From NCBI RefSeq assembly GCF_001425575.1, contig NZ_LMRD01000006.1, forward strand, positions 188,513-252,512: 64,000 bases of DNA, given 5' to 3'. The translations under genes and the position numbers were made by a program. Positions 48,087 to 58,500 of the stretch are shown here, piece after piece. Position 1 is the stretch's first letter. The number at the start of each line of letters is the position of its first letter. Below the pieces are notes generated by a model, which made no database searches, was not told the DNA's origin, and was given only the letters and a program-made list of their open reading frames with translations. Source of the stretch: Aurantimonas sp. Leaf443. Lineage in GTDB: Bacteria; Pseudomonadota; Alphaproteobacteria; Rhizobiales; Rhizobiaceae.

Positions 48087-50288
48087 TTACGCGGCCTCGG
48101 CGGCGGCCTGTCCGAAGCGGCCGTAGAACGTCTCGCCTTTCGCGGCCATCTCCTTCAGCAGCGGCGTCGGCGCGAATCGCTCGCCGTGGCGGGCGGCGAG
48201 CCTCTCGCACAGCGCGACGAAGGCTTTCGTGCCCATGCCGTCGATGTAGGAGATCGTGCCGCCGGTATAGGGGGCGAAGCCGAAACCGAGGATGGAACCG
48301 AGATCGGCCTCGCGCGGATCGGTCACGACGCCTTCCTCCATCGTGCGGGCCGCCTCGTGCGCCATGGTCACGAGGAAACGCTGCTTGAGCTCCTCGAAAT
48401 CCACCTCGTCCGGCCGCTTCTGCGGATACATCTCCTTCAGGCCCGGCCAGAGATGCTTCTTGGCCGGCTTCTGCGGATAGTCGTAGAAGCCCTTGCCGGC
48501 CTTGCGGCCGAAGCGCCCGGCCTCGTTCATGGTCTGGATCAGCTTCAGCTGCTTGGCGTCCACCGCCTCGGGGCCGAGATCGGCGATCGTCGCCTTCATG
48601 ATCTTCAGCGCCAGATCCACCGCCGTCTCGTCGGTGAGGGCGAGCGGGCCGACGGGCATGCCCGCGAACTTCGCCGCGTTCTCGATCATCGCCGGCGGCA
48701 CGCCCTCGACCAGCATGTCGAAGGCCTCCGACATGTAGCGAAGGACGCAGCGGTTGGCGAAGAAGCCGCGCGTGTCGTTGACGACGATCGGCGTCTTGCG
48801 GATGGCGCGCACGAAGTCGAGCGCGACGGCGAGCGCGCGGTCGCCGGTCTTCTCGCCGAGGATGATCTCGGTCAGCATCATCCGGTCGACGGGCGAGAAG
48901 AAGTGGATGCCGATGAAGCGCTCCTGGTCGGGGAAGGCCTCGGCCAGGCTGGTGATCGGGATGGTCGAGGTGTTGGAGGCATAGATCGCGTCCTCGCGAA
49001 GGACGGCCGCGACCTTTCGGGTCACCTCCGCCTTCACGCCCTTGTCCTCGAACACGGCCTCCACCACGAGATCGGCGTCGCGCAGCGCCTCGTAGTCCGG
49101 CGTCGCCACGATACGGGCCAGGACCGCCTCGGCCGCCTCCTTCGTGGAGCGCCCCTTGGCGACGGCGCCTTCGAGAAGCGACTGCGAATGGGCGCGCCCC
49201 TTGTCGGCGGCCGCCTGGTCTCGGTCGATGAGGACGACGTTCAGCCCGCCGAGCGCGGCGACATAGGCGATGCCGGCGCCCATGAAGCCGGCCCCGACGA
49301 TGCCGACCGTCTTCAGCGTCAGCGCCGGCACGGAGGCCGGGCGACGGGCGCCCTTGTTCAGCGCCTGCAGCGAGACGAAGAGCGAGCGGATCATCATCGC
49401 CGCCTCGGTCGTCTGCAGCACTTCGGTGAAGTAACGCTGCTCGACCTTCAGCGCCGCGTCCATCGGCAGGAGCAGGCCCTCGTAGACGCATTTCACGATG
49501 GCGCGGGCGCCGGGATAGTTGTCGTTCGTCTCCTTGCGGTAGAGCGAGGCGACCGCCGGCCAGACCTGCGCGCCGGCGGGCGAGTAGACCGGGCCGGACG
49601 GCAGCTTGTAGCCCTTGGCGTCCCACGGTTTCACGGCGGAGAGGCCGCCGGCGATCATCGCCTTGGCGGCGCCGATCAGGTCCGCCTGCGGCACCACGGC
49701 GTCGACCAGCTTCATGCCCTTGGCCTTGGCGGCCGAGAGCGTCTCGCCCTTCAGCAGCATCTGCAGCGCGCTCTGCGTGTCGGCGAGGCGCGGCACGCGC
49801 TGCGTGCCGCCGGCGCCGGGGAAGATGCCGACCTTCACTTCGGGCAGGCCCATCTTGGCCTCCTCGGCCGCCACGCGCCCGTGGCAGGCGAGCGCGAGTT
49901 CGAAGCCGCCGCCCATGCAGGTACCGTTGATGGCGCAGACGAAGGGCTTGCCGCAGGTCTCGAGCCGCCGGTAGATCGCCGACATATGGCCGGCGCGCTC
50001 GAAGAGCTCGGCGACGGCGGCCTGCGGGTCGCTCGCCTTCTTCGCCTCGAAGGCGTCGAACATGCCGCGCAGCATCTTCAGGTCGGCCCCGCCGGTGAAG
50101 GAGCCCTTCTTGCCGGACGTGATGACCGCGCCCTTGATCGCGGCGTCTGCGGCGATCGTCTCGATAAGCGCCGCCAGCTCGGCCATGACCGCCTCGGTGA
50201 AGACGTTCATCGACCGGTCTTCCATGTCCCAGGTGACGAGCGCGATGCCGTCGGCATCGGTCTCAAGGGTGAAGCTCTTCTCGCTCAA
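48087..50288 (-). CDS. fadJ: Fatty acid oxidation multifunctional protein (enoyl-CoA hydratase / 3-hydroxyacyl-CoA dehydrogenase)
   Basis: This 733-residue enzyme does the hydration and NAD-dependent dehydrogenation steps of beta-oxidation. The crotonase part (about 1-190; GGADLKMLRG, GTCMGGGFELALACHGR, LPEVKVGIFPGAGGTQR) precedes the NAD-binding part (VGIVGAGFMGAGIAYVAALGG near 335-355) and two C-terminal dehydrogenase domains (GIHFFSPVDRMMLTEII, FANRCVLRYMSEA). The start is TTG at 50288, with GGGAGGA 8 bases upstream; no ATG is suitable. The matching thiolase gene lies on the same strand across the EAL gene. Substrate chain length is unknown. Confidence 0.93.
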   Translation of the reverse strand: MSEKSFTLETDADGIALVTWDMEDRSMNVFTEAVMAELAALIETIAADAAIKGAVITSGKKGSFTGGADLKMLRGMFDAFEAKKASDPQAAVAELFERAGHMSAIYRRLETCGKPFVCAINGTCMGGGFELALACHGRVAAEEAKMGLPEVKVGIFPGAGGTQRVPRLADTQSALQMLLKGETLSAAKAKGMKLVDAVVPQADLIGAAKAMIAGGLSAVKPWDAKGYKLPSGPVYSPAGAQVWPAVASLYRKETNDNYPGARAIVKCVYEGLLLPMDAALKVEQRYFTEVLQTTEAAMMIRSLFVSLQALNKGARRPASVPALTLKTVGIVGAGFMGAGIAYVAALGGLNVVLIDRDQAAADKGRAHSQSLLEGAVAKGRSTKEAAEAVLARIVATPDYEALRDADLVVEAVFEDKGVKAEVTRKVAAVLREDAIYASNTSTIPITSLAEAFPDQERFIGIHFFSPVDRMMLTEIILGEKTGDRALAVALDFVRAIRKTPIVVNDTRGFFANRCVLRYMSEAFDMLVEGVPPAMIENAAKFAGMPVGPLALTDETAVDLALKIMKATIADLGPEAVDAKQLKLIQTMNEAGRFGRKAGKGFYDYPQKPAKKHLWPGLKEMYPQKRPDEVDFEELKQRFLVTMAHEAARTMEEGVVTDPREADLGSILGFGFAPYTGGTISYIDGMGTKAFVALCERLAARHGERFAPTPLLKEMAAKGETFYGRFGQAAAEAA

Positions 50289-50449
50289 CGTCTCATCCTC
50301 CCGAATGAAGAGGCGCGGCCCTGTGGCCGGCCATTGAAAATCGTCTCGGTCGCGATGGAATCCGCGGCCGTAAAGCCCATGCCGTTAAGAGTTGAAGAAG
50401 AGGCTGCGTCATAGACTTGCAAGCGATCGTCTTCAACGGAACTTCCGCC

Positions 50450-51235
50450 ATGTCCACTTCGTGCCAGGGTTGCCAGACCTCGCAGCCTCTCGACTTCGAA
50501 TTCTCCATGGCGTTCCAGCCGATCGTCGATATCGGCAGCGAGCGGGTCTGGGGCTACGAGGCGCTGATCCGCGGCCTGAACGGCGAGGGGGCCTATGCCA
50601 TGCTCTCGCAGGTCAAGCCCGACCAGCGCTACCGCTTCGACCAGGCCTGCCGCGTGAAGGCGATCGAACTCGCCTCGCGCCTCTTCCCCGCCGGCGAGAA
50701 GATGCGCCTGTCCATTAACTTCATGCCGAACGCGGTCTACGAGCCCGCCGCCTGCCTGCGCGCGACGCTCGCCGCCGCGAGGCGCCATGCCTTCCCGCTG
50801 CAGGACATGATGTTCGAGTTCACCGAGGACGAGGAGATCGTGGACACGAATCATCTCACCACCATCCTCACCGAATACCGCCGGCAGGGCTTCATCACCG
50901 CCATCGACGATTTCGGCGCGGGCTTCGCCGGTCTCGGCCTTCTCGCCGATTTCCAGCCCGACCTCATCAAGCTCGACATGAAGCTGGTGCGCGGCATCGA
51001 CACGAGCCGTCCGCGCCAGATCATCGTGGCCGCGACCGCCACGGTCGCGCGCCAGCTCGGCATCACCGTGCTCGCCGAAGGCATCGAGACGGCGGCCGAG
51101 GCCTTCGTCCTGAAGGCCGCCGGCATCGACCTGATGCAGGGCTACTACTTCGCCAAGCCGGAATTCGAGCGCCTGCCAACGGTCACCGCCGGCGTGGCGA
51201 TGCCGCAGGCGACCCACGAGGCGCTCTACGCCTGA
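50450..51235 (+). CDS. EAL-only c-di-GMP phosphodiesterase
   Basis: This 261-residue protein is a single EAL domain that should cut c-di-GMP to pGpG. The catalytic set looks complete: EAL in YEALIRG, Asn in INFMPNA, Glu in [37 protein letters not shown] and [10 protein letters not shown]. There is a short cysteine pair near the N-terminus ([11 protein letters not shown]) that could bind metal or sense redox state. The ATG at 50450 was chosen; a TTG at 50417 is possible. It reads on the plus strand between two minus-strand beta-oxidation genes (fadJ and the thiolase), so it is divergent from fadJ. Confidence 0.9.
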   Translation: MSTSCQGCQTSQPLDFEFSMAFQPIVDIGSERVWGYEALIRGLNGEGAYAMLSQVKPDQRYRFDQACRVKAIELASRLFPAGEKMRLSINFMPNAVYEPAACLRATLAAARRHAFPLQDMMFEFTEDEEIVDTNHLTTILTEYRRQGFITAIDDFGAGFAGLGLLADFQPDLIKLDMKLVRGIDTSRPRQIIVAATATVARQLGITVLAEGIETAAEAFVLKAAGIDLMQGYYFAKPEFERLPTVTAGVAMPQATHEALYA

Positions 51236-51251
51236 GGGGCCCGGCGTCACC

Positions 51252-52460
<1,209 letters not shown>

Positions 52461-52492
52461 GCTCGGACCTCCCCGTCCTGTCGGTCTTCGAA

Positions 52493-52527
52493 GCCGGACG
52501 CGATCCCGCCACGGGGTCGCGTCCGGC
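52493..52527 (-). terminator. Long hairpin between acyl-CoA dehydrogenase and thiolase genes
   Basis: GCCGGACGCGATCCC (52493-52507) pairs with GGGGTCGCGTCCGGC (52513-52527) over 15 bp with one G-U pair and a 5-base loop. It has no T-run, so it may be a partial terminator or an mRNA stability hairpin that sets unequal levels of the two enzymes. Confidence 0.5.
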
Positions 52528-52648
52528 TCGTGGATTGGTGTGAGACCTAGGGCGTGTCCGGCGCGTTCGCAGTCGCCGGAGATGGCCCAGATCGCGGGAA
52601 CGGCCGCCCGCCCGATGGCGAGGCGCGCCCGTCCCGTCCTGGAATGTC

Positions 52649-54436
52649 CTAGAAGGCCGCCGCGTCCAAGGCCATCATGGACGAGGCGCCCGTCGAGAGG
52701 CGGGCGAGATGGGCCGCGGTCTCGGGCATCAGTCGGTCCATGAAGAAGCGCGCGGTCACGCGCTTGGCTTCGAGGAAGGCCGCATCGTGCTCGCCGCCCT
52801 CGGCGAGCTTGTCGCCGGCGACCTTGGCCATGCGCGCCGACATATGGCCGAGGGCGACGAGGCCGAGAAGATGCATGTAGTCGGTGGCGGCCGCGCCCGC
52901 ATCCTGCGGGCGGGACATGCCGTTCTGCATCAGCCAGGCGGTCGCCCGTCCCAGATCGTCGAGCCCCTTCTTCAGCGCCTTGGTGAGCGGCGCCATCGCC
53001 TCGTCCGCGCGGTTCTCCTCGCAGAAGCGGCCGACCTCGCCGATGAAGGCCTGGAGCGCGCGGCCGCCGTTCATCGCGAGCTTGCGACCGACGAGGTCGA
53101 GCGCCTGGATGCCGTTGGCGCCCTCGTAGATCTGCGCGATGCGCGCGTCGCGCACGAACTGCTCCATGCCCCATTCGCGGATATAGCCGTGCCCGCCGAA
53201 GACCTGCTGGGCGAGGACGCAATTGTCGAAGCCCCGGTCGGTGAGGACGCCCTTGATGACAGGTGTCAGCAGGCCCATCCGGTCGTCGGCCGCCTGCCGC
53301 TCGGCGGCGTCCGGCGAGCGGTGCGAGAGATCGCCCTTCAGCGCCGTGTCGAGGATCAGCGCGCGGCCGGCCTCGTTGACGGCGCGGATGGTCATGAGCA
53401 TGCGGCGCACGTCGGGATGGACGATGATCGGATCGGCGCCCGCGCCGCCGTCATTGGCCGCGCGGCCCTGCCGGCGCTCGCGGGCATAGGCGACGGCGTT
53501 CTGGTAGGCGATCTCGGAAACCGCCAGACCCTGCACGCCGACGCCGAGGCGGGCCTCGTTCATCATCGTGAACATGGCCCTCAGACCCTTGTGCGCCTCG
53601 CCGAGGAGGAAGCCCGTCGCCCCGTCGTAGTTCATCACGCAGGTGGCGTTGCCGTGGATGCCCATCTTCTCCTCCAGCGCGCCGCAGGAGACCGCGTTGC
53701 GCGCGCCCGGACGGCCGGACTCGTCGAGAAGGAATTTCGGCACCACGAAGAGCGAGATGCCCTTGACGCCGGCCGGCGCCCCCTCGATGCGGGCGAGGAC
53801 CAGATGGATGACGTTGTCGGACAGGTCGTGCTCGCCGGCGGAGATGAAGATCTTCTGCCCGCTGATCGAGAAGCGTCCGTCGTCCTGCGGCACGGCGCGG
53901 GTGCGCAGAAGGCCGAGATCCGTGCCGCAATGGGGCTCGGTGAGGTTCATCGTGCCGGTCCAGGTGCCCTCGATCATCGCGGGCAGGTAGGCCTTTTTCT
54001 GCGCCGGGTCGCCATGGGCCGAGATCGCCGCGATCGCGCCGGCGGTGAGGCCGGGATACATGGCGAAGGCCATGTTGGCCGAGGACATGAATTCCGAGAC
54101 GGCGGTCGCCAGCGTATGGGGAAGACCCTGGCCGCCGAAGTCGGGATCGGCCGAGAGCGCGCCCCAGCCGCCTTCGCGCCAGGCCTCGTAGGCGGCCTTG
54201 AAGCCTGCCGGCGTCGTGACCGAACCGTCGGCATGGCGGGTGCAGCCCTGCGCGTCGCCCACGGCGTTCAGGGGGAGGAGGATATCCTGCGCGACGCGCG
54301 CCGATTCCGACAGGACCGCCTCGACGATGTCGGGCGTCGCGTCGGAGAAGCCGGGCAGATTGGCATGGCGCTGCATCGACAGGACGTCGTTGAGGACGAA
54401 GAGCGTGTCGGCGACCGGCGCGGTATAGGTCGGCAT
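52649..54436 (-). CDS. Acyl-CoA dehydrogenase, DmdC-type subfamily
   Basis: This 595-residue flavoenzyme oxidises an acyl-CoA to the trans-2-enoyl-CoA. It is longer than usual acyl-CoA dehydrogenases (about 380) and belongs to the ~600-residue branch that includes DmdC, the 3-methylmercaptopropionyl-CoA dehydrogenase, with an extra N-terminal domain and C-terminal part. Key stretches are MNLTEPHCGTDLGLLRTRA, KIFISAGEHDL and IAQIYEGANGIQALDLVGRK; the glutamate in YEGANG is the likely base. The start ATG at 54436 has AGGA 5 bases upstream. Its promoter and a palindromic operator lie at 54464-54493, with a MerR gene further upstream. Exact substrate is unknown. Confidence 0.92.
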   Translation of the reverse strand: MPTYTAPVADTLFVLNDVLSMQRHANLPGFSDATPDIVEAVLSESARVAQDILLPLNAVGDAQGCTRHADGSVTTPAGFKAAYEAWREGGWGALSADPDFGGQGLPHTLATAVSEFMSSANMAFAMYPGLTAGAIAAISAHGDPAQKKAYLPAMIEGTWTGTMNLTEPHCGTDLGLLRTRAVPQDDGRFSISGQKIFISAGEHDLSDNVIHLVLARIEGAPAGVKGISLFVVPKFLLDESGRPGARNAVSCGALEEKMGIHGNATCVMNYDGATGFLLGEAHKGLRAMFTMMNEARLGVGVQGLAVSEIAYQNAVAYARERRQGRAANDGGAGADPIIVHPDVRRMLMTIRAVNEAGRALILDTALKGDLSHRSPDAAERQAADDRMGLLTPVIKGVLTDRGFDNCVLAQQVFGGHGYIREWGMEQFVRDARIAQIYEGANGIQALDLVGRKLAMNGGRALQAFIGEVGRFCEENRADEAMAPLTKALKKGLDDLGRATAWLMQNGMSRPQDAGAAATDYMHLLGLVALGHMSARMAKVAGDKLAEGGEHDAAFLEAKRVTARFFMDRLMPETAAHLARLSTGASSMMALDAAAF

Positions 54437-54463
54437 CTGATCCTCCATCATATCCGAGCTTCG

Positions 54464-54492
54464 ATCATCGCTGACTTTGACGTAAACGTCAA
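54464..54492 (-). promoter_or_regulatory. Promoter of the acyl-CoA dehydrogenase gene
   Basis: On the minus strand TTGACG (54492-54487), a 17-base spacer and GATGAT (54469-54464) give five of six bases of the -35 consensus and four of six of the -10. The -35 lies inside the palindrome at 54476-54493, so a bound regulator should block RNA polymerase. Confidence 0.55.
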
Positions 54493-54493
54493 A
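54476..54493. promoter_or_regulatory. Perfect 18-bp palindrome, likely MerR-family operator
   Basis: TTTGACGT-AA-ACGTCAAA has perfect 8-bp arms around two bases, 40 bases upstream of the dehydrogenase start and over its -35. The MerR-family gene next door is the obvious candidate to bind it. As I recall, LiuR-type MerR regulators of fatty-acid and branched-chain amino-acid breakdown use ACGT-containing palindromes of similar form. Confidence 0.65.
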
Positions 54494-54848
54494 CGGCCAT
54501 CGTCGGTCGATCGCCCGACGGGTGGCGGCGAACATGCGGATCGGTAGAGTGGAGGAGGCGGGCTTCGGGGGCCAAGCGTGCGCGCGGTGTCACGCCGCCG
54601 GAGGCCGGGCTGGCGGGACGACCGGTCGCGCCGAGCGCTCCCGTCCTGTGCATTCGCCTTCGGCCGGGGAGAAGCGGGCAGGGCGCCCGGCAGGTCCCTG
54701 GAGCGGGCTTGCCCGCTCCGTCGGCGCCGCCGTGGCGACGCCGGGTCCCCGGTGTCCGGGGAGGCCGGGCTGCGCGCGCCGCAGAAGGGGCGAGCGTCCG
54801 GCGGTCTCTGTCGCGAAGGCCGCGGCGCGACCGCGACCCGGCGCAGAC

Positions 54849-55319
54849 CTAGTCCGCGATCTTCTTGAGCTGTTCGCGCACGAAGTCAATCGAGATCGTC
54901 ATGTCGCGGATGGCCGCTTCGATCTCGGCCTTCTGGTCTTGCAGAACCTTCTGCTGCTCGACGAAACGCTCGAGCGCGACTTCGTATTGCTTTCGGCGTC
55001 CGTCCGGCTGGGCATAGATCTCTATGATCTGCTTGGCCTCGGTGAGGGAGAAGCCGAGGCTCTTGCCGAGCAGGATCAGGCGTAGTCTCGCGCGGTCCCG
55101 GCGTGAATAGAGGCGCGTCGTGCCGCGTCTCTGCGGCGAGAGAAGGCCGCGATCCTCGTAGAACCGCAGCGTGCGCAAGGTCACTCCGAACTCGCGCGAG
55201 AGATCGCCGATCTTGAAGACTTCGCGCTCGTCCTTCTCCTCTTCCTTCTTGCCGAGAAGGAAGTCGATATCGAGCCGCGCGTCTTCTTCCGGCTGCTCTG
55301 CCGCTGTGGAATGAGCCAT
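54849..55319 (-). CDS. MerR family transcription regulator (LiuR-like)
   Basis: This 156-residue regulator has the MerR winged helix (about 35-105; FKIGDLSREFGVTLRTLRFYEDRGLLSPQRRGTTRLYSRRDRARLRLI) and a dimerising coiled coil (about 110-156). It has no cysteine, so it cannot be a typical metal sensor such as CueR or ZntR. Its place beside an acyl-CoA dehydrogenase and the palindrome between them point to control of acyl-CoA breakdown, perhaps through an acyl-CoA ligand. It has an acidic N-terminal extension (about 1-32). It is divergent from the PodJ-like gene. Confidence 0.88.
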   Translation of the reverse strand: MAHSTAAEQPEEDARLDIDFLLGKKEEEKDEREVFKIGDLSREFGVTLRTLRFYEDRGLLSPQRRGTTRLYSRRDRARLRLILLGKSLGFSLTEAKQIIEIYAQPDGRRKQYEVALERFVEQQKVLQDQKAEIEAAIRDMTISIDFVREQLKKIAD

Positions 55320-55596
55320 TCTACGTCCTGTATGCGATAGGCCGAATCGTCCGGCTGAGGGGGAGGTGCCGCGGCCATTCGGATTTGTTCGAATAGAACG
55401 CCGAATACGGCACTTACAAGACAAGGGGACGAATTATCGCTCCAGCCTCGGTTGAGCTTCGGTGGCTACCAACGCGTAAATCCGCCCTGTTCCGGTCCGT
55501 TCGATCGCGCAGACGCGGCTCTGGCAATGCGGGCTGCCCGCTGCGCCGCCTGGCCGATTGGAGGACCGCGTGGGACAGACGATACGGAGAGCCGAG

Positions 55597-58500
55597 ATGG
55601 GCGAAGGGTCGACGGGCGCTCCCGATCACGTCACGCCGGCCTCGCAGGACACGTCCTCCCTCGCAACGCTGAGCCGTACGCTGGAACAGCTGGAGGCCCG
55701 GCTGGCAAGTCTCGCCTCGCGCCGCGCCGCGCCCCCGGCCGCAACCCCGTCGCCCGAGCCGGCGGAGGCCGCCGATCCCGCCCGCGCCGCGCTCTCCGAC
55801 GCCGTGTCGCAGATCGTCATGCGCCAGAAGATGCTCGACGGCGGCGCGCCCCTGACGCCGCGCCCGCGCATGCCCAACGACATCGCCGACCTCGCCGAGC
55901 GGCTGCAGGGCCTGACCGCGCAGGGCGACGGCAATGCCGCTCTCTCGGGCGTCTTCCAGGAACTCCAGCTCATCCGCCAGGAGATGAAGGCGGACGTCGC
56001 CACCCGCCTCGACACCCAGTTCGCCGACATGCGCGCGGCCTTCGACGCGCTGGCCGCGATGATCGAGGGCAAGGCGAGCGCGGCGGCCATCGCCGCCGAG
56101 ATCACCCAGCTCGACAGCGGCCTGCAGGCCATGGAGGGCGAGGGCGCCGACGAGGTGACGATCGGCTCGCTGCGCCGCGAATTGCGCACCATGGGCGAAC
56201 TCGTCGCCGGCACGGCGCGCGAGGACAGCGTGCAGACCGTGAACCGGCGCTGGGACGCGCTCGAGGAGCGCTTCGCCGGACAGGCGGAGGAGGAGATCCT
56301 CGCCAAGCGCGATCTCCGGCAGGAGCTGGAGATGCTGCGCGCCTCGCTCGGCGGGCTGGCTAGCGGCGAGCAGGTCAAGGCGGTCGAGCGGCGCTGGGAC
56401 GATCTGGAGGATCGCCTCGCGGCCGGCGGCACCGCGCCGGACGGCGGCGGGGCGCTGAGCGACCTTCTCAAGGGCGAGATCGAGAAGCTCGGCGGCAAGC
56501 TGGAGACGCTCGCCACCGACAGTTCCCTCAAGGCCGTCGAGGCGCGCTGGGGCGCGCTCGAGGAGCGCTTCGCCGGCCGCGAGATCGAGACGAAGATGGA
56601 GGCGATGGCCGCGCGCATCGCCGAGCTCGAATCCTCGCTCGCACGCCTGCCCGACAGCCTGCCCATCGCGAGCCTCGAGCAGCGCGTGCGCTCGCTCGCG
56701 GTCAATGTCGAGGCGCTGGTGCGCCACGCCGAAGAGCCGGACGTGGAGCATTTCCTGGCGCTCGAGGAGCGGCTGGACGAGATTTCCCGCGCCATCGTCT
56801 CCTCCGCCGCAAGGCCGGCGGCGATCGTCGACATGAGCCCGGTGGAGCGCATCGAGGCCCGCCTGCAGACGCTCTCGGCCCGCGTTGACGACATGGCCTC
56901 CGAGAGCCTGACGCAGGAGCTCGCCGAGCGCCTGCAGGCCTTCGGCACCCAGCTCGACGCCCTGGCGAGCGGCCCCGCGGCCGTCGACACGAGCGGCATC
57001 GAGGCCCGGCTGACGGTGCTGATGGCACGCCTGGAAGACGTCGCCGCCTCGCGGGTCGACGAGGACGTGGTGCGCACGCTGGAAGCGCAGATCGTGCAGC
57101 TGTCGCAGCGCATCGGCGAGAGCGGCGTCTCGGGCGCGGTGGATCCCGAGATCGACCGGCGCCTCGCCGCCGTCGAACGGCGCCTCGACGAGAATCGCGA
57201 CCAGATCCTCGTGGCGGCCCGCGCGGCGGCCGACGAGGCGGTGCGCCAAGTCCTGGAGAGCGGCGACCAGCGCGAGGGCCTGCATATCGCGCGCCTGTCC
57301 GAGGACCTGCGCTCGCTGGAGGCGCTGTCGCGCGCGGCCGACAAGCGCTCGAGCGACTTCTTCGAGATCGTCCACGAGACGCTGGTGCGCCTCGTCGGCC
57401 GCATCGACGAGATCGAGGCCGAGATCGTGACGCCGTCGCGCGGCCGTGGCGGCAAGGCGGCGAAGGCCGCCAGGGCGCGAGGCGAGGCCGCGCCCGCCGT
57501 ATCGCCGGCCGTCGTCGCTCCGGACCTGCCGGCCGGGGCGGGCGCGCCGTCCGCTGCCGCGCCGCGCGGGCTCTCGGCCCTCGCGCGCCATCTTCCGTTC
57601 CGCAAGGGCGCCAGACCCGACGACGGTTCCCCGACGGGCCTTGCCGAGCCGCAGGGCGAGGTCGCGCTCGTCGAACGGCCGACCCGCGCGCCCGAGCCCA
57701 TCGGCACCGTCGAGGCTCCCTCGGTCGACGCCGCCGACCTCCTCGCCTCGGCCGAGGTGAACCGCCCGCTCGCCATCGGCTCCGGCGCGCCCGACATCGC
57801 CGCGCTCATCGAGCGTGCCCGCGCCCAGCAGCGCGAGCGCTCCGGCGAGACGGTCGCTCCGGCCGCCGCCGCCGCCGACCACATCACGGCCGCCCGCCGC
57901 GCCGCGATGGCGGCCGCGTCCGAGGTGGAGAAGCTTCGCGGCGAGGCCATGGCCCAGCCGTCCGGCGGCCTCGCCTCCTTCGTCTCGCGCAGCCGCAAGC
58001 CGATCCTGATGGCGGTCGGCGCCGTGCTCCTGGCCATGATGGCCGTGCCGCTCGGCAAGATGCTGATGGCGCCCGCGCAGATCGAGGCGACCGACGTCCC
58101 GGTGGAGGCGACGCCGGCGCTGCCCGCCGAGCCCGCGAGCGTCGATGCCGCGGCGCAGACGCCGGCCGCGCCGGCCGAGATGCCGGCGACGGAGGCTTCG
58201 ACGCCGCAGATGCCGACGGCCGCGAGCTCCGACGTCTCGACCGCGCCTGCCGAGCCGGCGCCGGTCCAGCCCGCGCCGCTGTCTCAGGAACCGGCCGCCG
58301 CGCTTGCCGCGCCCTTCGTCTCCCCGACGATCGACGCCGCCGCGCCCCTGCCGGCCGTCGGCGCGGCCGCCCGGGCCGCTTCGCTCGCCGAACTGCCGGC
58401 CGATGCCGGCACGCCGCAGCTTCGCGCGGCGGTGGAGCGGGGCGAGCCCAAGGCGCTGTTCGAAGTGGGCCTGCGCCTCATGGAAGGCCGCTACGGCGAT

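Larger units (their letters stand above)
54437..54848. other. Intergenic region between MerR gene and acyl-CoA dehydrogenase gene
   Basis: These 412 bases hold the acyl-CoA dehydrogenase promoter and palindrome (54464-54493) and a 6-bp hairpin (CGTCGG 54501-54506, CCGACG 54515-54520) that may close the MerR transcript. From about 54540 to 54848 I see no convincing gene or signal. Confidence 0.5.

Noticed and set aside
54849-55319. Metal-responsive MerR regulator
   Set aside because: The protein has no cysteine, and the context is acyl-CoA metabolism.
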